DNA of 45,663 nucleotides from Candidatus Acutalibacter pullistercoris (GTDB lineage Bacteria > Bacillota > Clostridia > Oscillospirales > Acutalibacteraceae), in the NCBI GenBank assembly GCA_019115285.1, contig DXDU01000128.1, positions 1-45,663 on the forward strand. Reading direction: 5' to 3'. The position numbers were made by a program, and so were the translations under genes. The stretch's first letter is position 1, and every line of letters starts with the position of its first letter. The notes beneath the pieces were generated by a model. The model was not told the origin of the DNA and searched no databases. It saw only the letters and a program-made list of their open reading frames with translations. Below are positions 8,006-15,713 of the stretch, piece by piece.

Positions 8006-8892
8006 GGGCCATCCCCCCTCTCCAGCACCGCCTGGGTCCGGGCCCCTTGCCGGTCCCACAGCCACCGGGCCTCCCGCACCGGGCAGTTCGCAAACTTTCC
8101 CAGCCCGGGGACCTCCACCCAGGCCTTGGCCCCCCGCAGGGGCCAGAAGCTCCCGGGGCACTCCACGGTGAGCTGCCAGCTCTCCCGCAGCCCCTGGGCC
8201 AGGGTCTCCTTGGGGTCCTCCCCGCTTTGGGAGCTGCAATACCGCCTGCGCTGTACCGCCGCGCCCTCCCGGCGGTAGGGGGTGTCGTAAGTCCCCCGAA
8301 AGCTCTGCTGCCACACTTCGCTCAGCTCCTTACAGGGTTTGAAAGAAAGCTCCCCCCAGGAGGCCGTGCCCAAGTCCACGGAAAAAGAGGGCAGGCCGTC
8401 GCAGCGCAGGGCCCCAGCCTCGTCCACATAGGGGACCGTGCCCAGCCACCCCCGGCAGAAGTCCTCCACCGCCTCCCAGCAGCTCATACCCTTTTCCACG
8501 GTGAGCTGTCCCTGCTTCTGAGACCAGTCCCCCACCACCCGGGAAAGCCCCAGGCCTTGCAGAACCAGCCGCTCCAGCTTTTCCAGAGAGGGCCGGGAGA
8601 GGGTCTCCGGCGGGGCCTCGCTGTCCAGGAGCAGTGCCTCCCCGCTGCGGCACACCAGTTCCGTCTCCCGGCCCTGGGGCCCCACCCGCAGGTTCTGCTC
8701 GTCCACCAGCCCCCAAAACACCCGCCGGCCCGAAAGCTCCACCGTCACCCGCACAAGCTCCGGCCACGCCTCCCCGGGGAACACCGCCTCCAGCAGGTCC
8801 GCCGGGGCCTCCCGGTCGTAGGTGAGCTCCGCCTCCCTGGGTTCCCCCAAACAAAGTGCGTTGCCCTTTCGGTCTGTCGCCCACACCTTCAT
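7996..8892 (-). CDS. Phage tail hub protein, XkdQ-like
   Basis: MKVWATDRKGNALCLGEPREAELTYDREAPADLLEAVFPGE..., position after the LysM protein, C-terminal TQAVLERG. Start chosen at 8892; the ORF is open further upstream. Confidence 0.6.
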   Translation of the reverse strand: MKVWATDRKGNALCLGEPREAELTYDREAPADLLEAVFPGEAWPELVRVTVELSGRRVFWGLVDEQNLRVGPQGRETELVCRSGEALLLDSEAPPETLSRPSLEKLERLVLQGLGLSRVVGDWSQKQGQLTVEKGMSCWEAVEDFCRGWLGTVPYVDEAGALRCDGLPSFSVDLGTASWGELSFKPCKELSEVWQQSFRGTYDTPYRREGAAVQRRRYCSSQSGEDPKETLAQGLRESWQLTVECPGSFWPLRGAKAWVEVPGLGKFANCPVREARWLWDRQGARTQAVLERGDGPCG

Positions 8893-9404
8893 GGAATCCA
8901 CACCTCCTGTCCTTCCTCCAGCACCGCCACGTCCCGTATCTGGGGATTGGCCCGGGCCAGGTCCTCCACTGTCTTGCCGTAGCGCCAGGCGTAGTCCCAA
9001 AGGCTCTCCCCCGCCAGGGCCTGGTGCCAGCCCCGGCCCTCGTAGGGGGCGGCGGCCCGGTACTCTGTAAAGCTGAATTTGTACCGCACCGGCCCGGCCC
9101 CCGGATCCCCCAGCAGGTCCAAGCCGTCCAGCACCGCCAAAAAGGGAGGCAGCCCAGGCAGCTGCAAACAGCCTGGCCCTCCTTTTCGGAACTCCTCCTC
9201 CAAGGCGGACCACTGTTCCCAGCGGTCCTCCCCGGCGAAGTACCCCTCCCCTCGGATCTTCCTCTTGGCCTGTCCCAGGTCTTCCAGGCGGCTGCCCCGA
9301 TAGGGCAGGGCCGTTTCCTCCACCCGGCGCTCCAGGGTGACAGACAAGGTGCTGGGGTTGTGCTTCCAGGCAAACGCCCGAAAGCGCATGGTCATCAGAT
9401 TCAT
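8889..9404 (-). CDS. Phage LysM-domain protein (XkdP-like)
   Basis: RFRAFAWKHNPSTLSVTLERR..., C-terminal LysM-like GRGWHQALAGESLWDYAWRYGKTVEDLARANPQIRDVAVLEEGQEVWIP. Start at 9404 preceded by AGGAGGAGAG. Confidence 0.7.
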   Translation of the reverse strand: MNLMTMRFRAFAWKHNPSTLSVTLERRVEETALPYRGSRLEDLGQAKRKIRGEGYFAGEDRWEQWSALEEEFRKGGPGCLQLPGLPPFLAVLDGLDLLGDPGAGPVRYKFSFTEYRAAAPYEGRGWHQALAGESLWDYAWRYGKTVEDLARANPQIRDVAVLEEGQEVWIP

Positions 9405-9414
9405 CTCTCTCCTC

Positions 9415-9492
9415 CTAACGCCTGGCGGGGTACCGCCTGCTGTCCCGCTCCAGCTCCCGGGAGATCTCCCGGGCCCGCTCCTGTCCTTCCAC
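9415..9492 (-). CDS. 25-aa micro-ORF (GTG start) at the possible deletion junction of the phage locus
   Basis: VEGQERAREISRELERDSRRYPARR, starting within the stop region of the upstream gene and ending at the RBS of the LysM gene. Confidence 0.3.
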   Translation of the reverse strand: MEGQERAREISRELERDSRRYPARR

Positions 9493-9495
9493 AGC

Positions 9496-10188
9496 TCATC
9501 CCTCCAGTCCGCTGCCGTCCTCCGCCGTCTCCCGGCGATAAGAGACAAACACGCCCCTATTCTCCCCGGGAGACAGCTCCTTCCACCGGCAGCCGGTGTA
9601 CGTCTCCGACCCCAGCACAGCGGTAAAGCTGGCCAGGTTCTCCCAGCCGGTCACGTCCACCCCCTCCAGGGTCACTTGGTACCGGGTCCGCTGCCCTGTC
9701 ACGGCGAAGGGCACATCCTCCCCCACCGCCCGCAGCTCTTCTCCCTCCTGGGTCATGGCGACGGTCCACCCCGCCGCCTGGCACTGCTTGCCCCCCAGGG
9801 TGATCTCCCCCTGGCTGACCCCTCCCACAAAGTCCAGACAGCAGGCGATGGTCCGCAGCCCCGTGTCCCTGTCCAGGGCCACGGCGCCCCGGCGCAGGCC
9901 GGAAAACCCGGCGGACAGCTCCCGGGCCGCCGCCTCCAGAGCCTCCAGGGCGGCCTCCCCGTCCTGGGGCTCCCCCGCCCTGGGGAGGAACAGGACAAAC
10001 TCCAGCGTCCCCTTCCACCGGGACCCCTCCAGCCGCTCTTCCTTCACCTGTCCCGTCACGGTGAGCTTCTCCACCCACCGCTTCCCCGGCTGGTTTCCCC
10101 AGGCCGGCAGCACCGCCCCCTGGGGCAGCTCCTCCTGCAGCTTCTCTGTCAGCTCCTCCAGCAGATCATTGGCCCGCACCGTTTTCAC
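9496..10188 (-). CDS. Phage minor/tail-terminator-position protein, apparently bipartite
   Basis: 230 aa. N-terminal half MKTVRANDLLEELTEKLQEELP...TLEFVLFLPRAG; C-terminal beta-rich half GEDVPFAVTGQRTRYQVTLEGVDVTGWENLASFTAVLGSETYTGCRW. Function inferred from position. Confidence 0.45.
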   Translation of the reverse strand: MKTVRANDLLEELTEKLQEELPQGAVLPAWGNQPGKRWVEKLTVTGQVKEERLEGSRWKGTLEFVLFLPRAGEPQDGEAALEALEAAARELSAGFSGLRRGAVALDRDTGLRTIACCLDFVGGVSQGEITLGGKQCQAAGWTVAMTQEGEELRAVGEDVPFAVTGQRTRYQVTLEGVDVTGWENLASFTAVLGSETYTGCRWKELSPGENRGVFVSYRRETAEDGSGLEG

Positions 10189-10507
10189 CTCCCTCCTCCC
10201 AGCGCTCCAGCAGCGCCCGCAGGCACAGCTGGCGTTGGTCCAGTGTCACAGCCTCCACCCGAAGCACCCGGTAGGTTTCCTCCCCCTGCCGCAGCAATTC
10301 CCCGCAGGCCAGCTCCTGGGCCCAGCCGGTGAACCAATACAGCGGCCGGGGCAGCCGACCCAGCTGGTGGAACAGTTCCTCCGTCAGGGCCTCCCCGCCG
10401 CCCCGGTCCGCCGCGATCAGCCCCCGGCCCTGGGTCTTCTCCCCCTGGGCCGTCTCCCGCTCCACCGGCAGAAAGTACCGGAACAGCCGTTTCGCCACGT
10501 CCTCCAT
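10166..10507 (-). CDS. Phage head-tail connector-position protein
   Basis: 113 aa ORF in the phage operon overlapping its downstream neighbour; assigned by position only. Confidence 0.4.
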   Translation of the reverse strand: MEDVAKRLFRYFLPVERETAQGEKTQGRGLIAADRGGGEALTEELFHQLGRLPRPLYWFTGWAQELACGELLRQGEETYRVLRVEAVTLDQRQLCLRALLERWEEGGENGAGQ

Positions 10508-10510
10508 GGC

Positions 10511-10879
10511 TCACACTCCTTTGCAGTAAAACTCCTGGGAGAGCAGAGCCGGCCCGCACAGCCGCTGCTGCTCCTCCGCCAGGGCCCGGGCCTTCTGCTC
10601 CCGTCCCGCCCAGTCGATCTTCACCTCCCCGGCGGTGAGGGCCTCCGGGGCCAGGGCCCCGTCGGCCAGCGTCAGCTGGTAAAAGGCCTTGGCCGCCGCC
10701 AGGCTGATCAACGCCTCCTCCCACTGGTCCGCCCTGGGGCCCGCCGCCGTCTCCACCCACTGGGCGCACTGGTGGCACAGCGCCTCCCACAGCGCCTGCC
10801 GGGCCTCCCCCGCCTGCTGGGGGTTCTCCCCGCAGTAGGTCAAAAACCGCTCCAGCACCTGTTCCCGATCCAGCTTCAT
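10511..10879 (-). CDS. Phage head-tail connector-position protein (XkdH/gp6-like position)
   Basis: 122 aa helical ORF immediately after the capsid gene; assigned by position only. Confidence 0.4.
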   Translation of the reverse strand: MKLDREQVLERFLTYCGENPQQAGEARQALWEALCHQCAQWVETAAGPRADQWEEALISLAAAKAFYQLTLADGALAPEALTAGEVKIDWAGREQKARALAEEQQRLCGPALLSQEFYCKGV

Positions 10880-10903
10880 CCTCTCAGCTCCCTCCTTTTC
10901 CTG

Positions 10904-10936
10904 CCAGAAAAAAGGAAAGGCGGGGCATCCCCGCCT
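10904..10936 (-). terminator. Hairpin plus T-run directly after the major capsid gene
   Basis: Minus strand GGCGGGG-ATG-CCCCGCC then TTTCCTTTTTT. Confidence 0.7.
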
Positions 10937-10949
10937 CCCCCGTCCTTTC

Positions 10950-11954
10950 TCAGGCCTCGGTGTACGTCAGCCCCTGGGCCGCCCCTTGGTAGATCCGGGC
11001 AAAGCCGGTGACCACAGAGATGGAAGCCCGGTCCAGCTGCCGGTCCATCAGCCGGTCGTAGTCGGTCTGGATCTCCCCGGCCTGCACCATCTCCAGGGCG
11101 CAGTTCTTGTCAAAGGCCAGGATCTTCTTCTCCTCCATCCCCGGCACGTGGAGGAGCTTGGCGCCCAGAGGCGTCACCAGCCGGCCGGTGCCCTGGAAGT
11201 TCATCCCCGCCTGGGCGTCCTTAAACTCGCTGATCTGCAGCAGCTTCTCCATGGCGGCGGTGCCGGCCACCACGGTGTTCAGGGTAAAGGGCGCCAGCTT
11301 CCCCCACAGGCCGATAAAGTCCCCGTAGTTGGGGGTGCCGGTGGCGCAGGTCACCCCGGGCTTGCTGCCGTCCCCGTTGAGCAGGGCGTCCACCGCGTCC
11401 AGCATCTGAGAGGCCGCCATCGAGGCGCCGATCTGCCGCAGGGCCACGGTGAGCAGGTCCAGCTTCTGGAACCGCAGGGCCTCGTAGCTGGTCATCAGCG
11501 TGCGTCCCCGCTTGCGCAGCTTCACCAGGCCGTCGTTGACCCGGATGGTGGTGGCAGGCAGCTGGGCCCCCTGGGCCACTGCCTTCAGGGGAGCGGTCTC
11601 CTCCCCCTCCACGGTGATGGTCCTGTAGTCCAGCCCGTCGATCTTGGTCACCGTGGCCACCATGTCCTTCAGCTGGTCGGCGGCCTCCATACCCTGGCCC
11701 ACCGCCCGGGCCACGTACTCTGGGAACAGGGCCGCGCTGGAGGAGCTCTGGAAGAACTTCTCCACCGGGTCAGAGCCGGGCCCGCTCACCCGGATGCCGA
11801 ACCGCTTGAGCTGCCGCTGGTAGGCGTCCAGGCCCTCCAAGGGGGTGCCCCGGTACTGCTCCGAGCTGTCCAGCCCCTCCAGCACCTGGGTAAAACTCTT
11901 GCCGGGGACGCCGTACATCCCCTTTTCCAACGTGAGATTCTCAAAATAAGCCAT
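10950..11954 (-). CDS. Phage major capsid protein (HK97-fold/XkdG-like)
   Basis: MAYFENLTLEKGMYGVPGKSFTQVLEGLDSSEQYRGTPLEGLDAYQRQLKRFGIRVSGPGSDPVEKFFQSSSSAALFPEYVARAVGQGME. Follows protease and decoration genes. Confidence 0.85.
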   Translation of the reverse strand: MAYFENLTLEKGMYGVPGKSFTQVLEGLDSSEQYRGTPLEGLDAYQRQLKRFGIRVSGPGSDPVEKFFQSSSSAALFPEYVARAVGQGMEAADQLKDMVATVTKIDGLDYRTITVEGEETAPLKAVAQGAQLPATTIRVNDGLVKLRKRGRTLMTSYEALRFQKLDLLTVALRQIGASMAASQMLDAVDALLNGDGSKPGVTCATGTPNYGDFIGLWGKLAPFTLNTVVAGTAAMEKLLQISEFKDAQAGMNFQGTGRLVTPLGAKLLHVPGMEEKKILAFDKNCALEMVQAGEIQTDYDRLMDRQLDRASISVVTGFARIYQGAAQGLTYTEA

Positions 11955-11974
11955 GCGCTTTCCCTCCTTTTTTC

Positions 11975-12319
11975 TCACAGGAACACACCGCAGCGCCCGG
12001 CGGCGGCGTCCACCCACACCACCAGGGCGTCACGGCCAGCCGCCGTCGCCTTCTCCAGCTCCCCGTCCGCGGAGGAAGCCACCGCCTGCCAGCCCACCGT
12101 CAGGGCGGTGTCGCAGGGGACTTCCACATACCCTGCCACCTGCACCGCGGCCAGGCCCTCCCCCAGGGAGGTCACCACCCCGGCGGGGATCTCCCCGTCT
12201 GCGGAACAGGGCCCCACCTGGCCGTTGGCGGTGAGTTTCACCAGGGCCCCGGCCTTCGTGCCGGCGGCTGCCTCAAAGCTGGCCACCACCGCGCCGATCT
12301 GCTCAAAACCTACCTTCAT
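11975..12319 (-). CDS. Phage head decoration-like protein (DUF2190/gpD-like)
   Basis: 114 aa, MKVGFEQIGAVVASFEAAAGTKAGALVKLTANGQVGPCSADGEIPAGVVTSLGEGLAAVQVAGYVEVPCD; sits between protease and capsid genes. Confidence 0.6.
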   Translation of the reverse strand: MKVGFEQIGAVVASFEAAAGTKAGALVKLTANGQVGPCSADGEIPAGVVTSLGEGLAAVQVAGYVEVPCDTALTVGWQAVASSADGELEKATAAGRDALVVWVDAAAGRCGVFL

Positions 12320-12337
12320 TCTGTTCTCCTCCTTTTC

Positions 12338-13225
12338 TCAGATCCTGTATTCCCCGTTGCTGTCAGGGCGTTTCTCCCGGTCCTCCGGCGCCAGCTGGGG
12401 CTTTAAGGGCATGGCCTCCTGCACCATGGCCTGATAGCTCTTTCCCAGCTGGGACAGCTCCCCGAGAGACAGCCCCCGCATGGCGGACTTCATCACACTG
12501 GCGGGCAGGTCCGGCTGGGCCAGGGCAGCGCACCGCAGCACGTCCCGCTCCAGGCTCTCCCGGTAGGCTTCCCCCCACCGGGCCTTCTCCTCCAGCTCCC
12601 GCACCCGCCGCTCCAGGGCAGCTTCCCGCTCCCCCTGGAGAAAGCTCTTGGTCACCCCGGCCTCCCGCTGGGCGGGCACCGCCACAAAAGAGCACTCGTA
12701 GGCGTCGGTGGGCTCCAGCAGCACCAGGTGGCCCAAGCCCTCCGGGTACTCCTTGCCCTTCTCATGGCCGCAGCGCTCTTTGCCGCACAGGCCGCAGACC
12801 TTCCGCTTCACGCTGCAGCTGACGCTCACCTCCTTGAGGATCCCGCTCTCGATGAGCTCGATGACCTCCCCGTTCCCCTGGGTCTTGGGCAGGTAAGCCC
12901 TGGCGGTGAGCTGTACGTACTCCTCTCCCGCCCGGGTCTTCCTGCCGGGCTCCCGGCGCAGGGCGGTGCGGTAGATCCTGGCGGTCTGGTTCACGCTCTT
13001 CTGCTCGTGGTCGAAGATGCAGGTCTTCCCCAAGAACAGCTCTCCCAAAGTCTCTAAGGCCTCCACGGAGAACCGCTCAAAGTCCCGGTCGATCTCGTTG
13101 TCGCACAGCGCCAGGGAGAAGGCGTACACCTCCTGTGGTCCGTACTCCCGCCGGGTGTACCGGTTGATCTCCCTCATCTCCTCCTGGTCCGGGACGGCGC
13201 TTTTCAGCACAGTTCCCTCTTTCAT
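12338..13225 (-). CDS. Phage prohead protease/XkdF-like protein
   Basis: ALCDNEIDRDFERFSVEALETLGELFLGKTCIFDHEQ, CGLCGKERCGHEKGKEY, EPTDAYECSFVAVPAQREAGVTKSF. Confidence 0.8.
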   Translation of the reverse strand: MKEGTVLKSAVPDQEEMREINRYTRREYGPQEVYAFSLALCDNEIDRDFERFSVEALETLGELFLGKTCIFDHEQKSVNQTARIYRTALRREPGRKTRAGEEYVQLTARAYLPKTQGNGEVIELIESGILKEVSVSCSVKRKVCGLCGKERCGHEKGKEYPEGLGHLVLLEPTDAYECSFVAVPAQREAGVTKSFLQGEREAALERRVRELEEKARWGEAYRESLERDVLRCAALAQPDLPASVMKSAMRGLSLGELSQLGKSYQAMVQEAMPLKPQLAPEDREKRPDSNGEYRI

Positions 13226-13232
13226 CTGTCAC

Positions 13233-14354
13233 TCACTCCCCTTTCTCAGCTTCCAGCTCCTGTTCCAGCTTCCTGGCCCTGGCGGTCAGGTACCTGGCGT
13301 TGGCGTGGTCCACCTCGTCCTGCATGGTGATCTCCTCCCACTCCACCTGGCACCCGGGCTCATAGCCCTCCAGCGCCAGCCACGTGTCGCAGATCTTCCG
13401 CACCACCGGGGTGAGCACCCGCCGGTAGGCGTCCAGCTCGCTGGTGAGCATGTCCGCCTGCTGGCTGCTCATCCGCTCCGTAGAGGACCAGGAAAGCCCC
13501 AGCAGGAAGGGGGGCACCCCCAGTTTTGCCACGATCTGCTCCAGCATCTGCCGCACCGGCACCTGGCTGTCCAGAATCTGGTTGTCCGCCCCAATGGCCC
13601 GAATGCTCACGTCCCCCACGGCGATAAAGTCGCAGGGCTCCCGGCTGTCCATGGCCTTCTTCCACTCTCTGGCCACCTGCTGGGCCCGCTCCCCCGCCGG
13701 TGTCCCGCCAAAGCCGTCGGGCTTGCAGGTCACGGCGAACTTCACGTTCCCCAGCCGCTGCCAGTTCACCCCCAGGGTCTCGTAGATCTGCAGCAGCACC
13801 CCGCTGACGAAGGGCAGCCCCCGCAGCACCGAGGTACCCCAGGGCTTCCCCGCCTCCGGGTTCAAAGCCGAGACCAGCAGCAGCTTGGGGAAGGGGCACT
13901 CCCTTCTTCCCCCCTGCTCCCGGACCCACACCTTCACCCCCAAGGGGCCGTCCTCCTCCAGATCCAGCTGGTCCAGCCCCGCGTTGTACAGGGCCCCGAT
14001 CTTCCCTCCCCGGAGCACCATCTCCCCCACGGCCGTGCCGTAGGTGAGCAGCTCCTCAAAGTAGATCCCCAGGAACTCTCCCGCTCCCGCCCCGGCCCCG
14101 TTGACCTGCACCGTGTCCAGGAACTCCTCCAGGCCCTCCTGGGCCCGGCTGTCCCGGCAGGTGACGTGAAAGTCCCCCAGCAGCCGGCGAAGCTTGTAGA
14201 GGGAGGCGTCGATGATGGGCACATTCTGCCGCAGGGCCCGGTAGAGCTCCCGCTCCCCCGCCCCCTGGGGCAGCCCCGCCCCCCAGCTGCGGGAAGCGGT
14301 CTGCACAGTCACCGCCTGGGAGCGGTCCCGCCTTCTCCAGTGAAACAACGCCAC
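13233..14354 (-). CDS. Phage portal protein (GTG start VALFHWRRRDRSQ; the track ORF extends to 14507)
   Basis: ...ELYRALRQNVPIIDASLYKLRRLLGDFHV...EELLTYGTAVGEMVLRGG...LLQIYETLGVNWQRLGNVKFAVTCKP...LGVPPFLLGLSWSSTERMSSQQADMLTSEL. GTG preceded by AGAGGTGAG. Confidence 0.85.
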   Translation of the reverse strand: MALFHWRRRDRSQAVTVQTASRSWGAGLPQGAGERELYRALRQNVPIIDASLYKLRRLLGDFHVTCRDSRAQEGLEEFLDTVQVNGAGAGAGEFLGIYFEELLTYGTAVGEMVLRGGKIGALYNAGLDQLDLEEDGPLGVKVWVREQGGRRECPFPKLLLVSALNPEAGKPWGTSVLRGLPFVSGVLLQIYETLGVNWQRLGNVKFAVTCKPDGFGGTPAGERAQQVAREWKKAMDSREPCDFIAVGDVSIRAIGADNQILDSQVPVRQMLEQIVAKLGVPPFLLGLSWSSTERMSSQQADMLTSELDAYRRVLTPVVRKICDTWLALEGYEPGCQVEWEEITMQDEVDHANARYLTARARKLEQELEAEKGE

Positions 14355-14430
14355 CTCACCTCTTTCCCTTTTCCTTCCATGGCTCTCTCCTTTCTGGGCG
14401 CCGCCCGTTTTCCTCCCCCTGGAAAAAGAG

Positions 14431-14460
14431 AAAAAGTTGCCCCGTACTAGGCAACTTTTC
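14431..14460. terminator. Strong hairpin in the leader of the phage operon
   Basis: AAAAGTTGCC-CCGTACTA-GGCAACTTTT, with T-rich sequence on both sides. Confidence 0.75.
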
Positions 14461-14548
14461 CCTCCCTTTTCAAAAAACGTCCTTATTTTTCCTCCCGACT
14501 TTTCCATTTCCCTTGTCTTACAAGTCTCTTACATCTCCCTTCCCCGTA

Positions 14549-14577
14549 TTGATTTCCCCCGTCCCGTCGTGTAAGAT
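14549..14577 (+). promoter_or_regulatory. Promoter for the TM2 gene pair (TTGATT-N17-TAAGAT)
   Basis: -35 at 14549-14554 and -10 at 14572-14577, upstream of the ATG at 14611. Confidence 0.55.
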
Positions 14578-14610
14578 ACAGATAAAGCAATCAGAAAGGA
14601 AGGTTCTGCC

Positions 14611-14943
14611 ATGGCAGACTACAACAATTACGACCGCGGCCCCAGCGGGACCCCTATGTACGACCCGCCCCAGTACCAGCCCCAGCCCGGCATGGCCCCG
14701 CCTCCCGGTTATCCTCAAAAAAGCCGCATGGCCGCCGGCATCCTGGCCATCCTCCTGGGGACGTACGGCGTCCACAGCTTCTATCTGGGCAACACCTCCC
14801 GGGGGCTGCTCCAGCTCCTTCTCACCCTGCTCACCTGCGGCATCGGCGCCCTGATCATGTTCATCTGGGGCGTGGTGGACGGCGTTCGGATCTTAGACGG
14901 CCGCATCAACATCGACGCCAACGGCGTCTACCTGAAAGACTGA
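14611..14943 (+). CDS. TM2 domain-containing protein
   Basis: KSRMAAGILAILLGTYGVHSFYLGNTSRGLLQLLLTLLTCGIGALIMFIWGVVDGVRIL is a canonical TM2 pattern. Confidence 0.9.
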   Translation: MADYNNYDRGPSGTPMYDPPQYQPQPGMAPPPGYPQKSRMAAGILAILLGTYGVHSFYLGNTSRGLLQLLLTLLTCGIGALIMFIWGVVDGVRILDGRINIDANGVYLKD

Positions 14944-14972
14944 CCCCATTTCCCGGGAAAGGAGCGCGCGCA

Positions 14973-15641
14973 ATGAACGAATTTGACACCCAGGAAGAGA
15001 AGGCCGGCAAGCCGGAGCCCTCTTCCGCCCCCCAGAACGAGCGGCAGGTCCCCCACCTGACCCTGGAAACAGACCTGCCCGAAGACCAGCCTAAGGAACA
15101 AGACCAGCATTTCCCCGGCTCCTCCGCCGGAGACTTCCACATGCCAGAGCCGCCCCAGGCTCCCCAGCCTCCCGGCTCCCAGCCCTACACAAACCAAGAG
15201 GCCTACCAGCAGTACCAGGCCCCGCCCCAGTACACCCAGCCGGACTACACCCAGTCCGCCCAGCCCCACCCGGACTACACCCAGCCCGGCTACGGAGGCT
15301 ACCAGCCTCCCCAGTACAGCCAGAGTTCCCCCTACGGCCAGCCCTACCAGCAGCCCTATTACCAGTACGTGCCCACCCCGCCTCCGGGCTATCACCAGAA
15401 GAGCCGCATGGCCGCCGGCCTGCTGGCCATCCTCCTGGGCGTCCTGGGCGTGCACAACTTCTACCTGGGCTTCACCTCCCGGGGGGTGGTGCAGCTGGTG
15501 GTGAGCCTGGTGGGGGGCATCCTCACCTGCGGCATGGCCACCCTGGCCGTGTGGATCTGGGCCTTCATCGAAGGCGTCCTGCTCCTCTCCGGCAGCCGCT
15601 CCCGCATGTTCGACGGCAACGGCGTCTCCCTCATCGACTGA
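14973..15641 (+). CDS. TM2 domain-containing protein with long P/Q/Y/S-rich N-terminal region
   Basis: C-terminal KSRMAAGLLAILLGVLGVHNFYLGFTSRGVVQLVVSLVGGILTCGMATLAVWIWAFIEGVLLL; N-terminal low complexity YTQPDYTQSAQPHPDYTQPGYGGYQPPQY. Confidence 0.9.
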   Translation: MNEFDTQEEKAGKPEPSSAPQNERQVPHLTLETDLPEDQPKEQDQHFPGSSAGDFHMPEPPQAPQPPGSQPYTNQEAYQQYQAPPQYTQPDYTQSAQPHPDYTQPGYGGYQPPQYSQSSPYGQPYQQPYYQYVPTPPPGYHQKSRMAAGLLAILLGVLGVHNFYLGFTSRGVVQLVVSLVGGILTCGMATLAVWIWAFIEGVLLLSGSRSRMFDGNGVSLID

Positions 15642-15655
15642 CCCAATGCAAGCAA

Positions 15656-15700
15656 AAACCCCGCCTGGCAGGATCTCTCCTCCCAAGCGGGGCTTTTTTA
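15656..15700 (+). terminator. Terminator after the TM2 pair
   Basis: CCCCGC...GCGGGG followed by CTTTTTTTATTTT. Confidence 0.75.
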
Positions 15701-15713
15701 TTTTATGCGATTG

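Noticed and set aside
10986-12434. 482-aa plus-strand ORF antisense to the capsid and decoration genes
   Set aside because: Antisense low-complexity frame; minus-strand phage genes have coherent motifs and RBSs.
5491-14611. Active complete prophage
   Set aside because: No terminase, integrase, repressor, sheath, tube, tape measure, fibre or lysis gene recognised, and no attL/attR-type repeat found at the ends (the 5559/5716 repeat is a gene-end copy, not an att pair).
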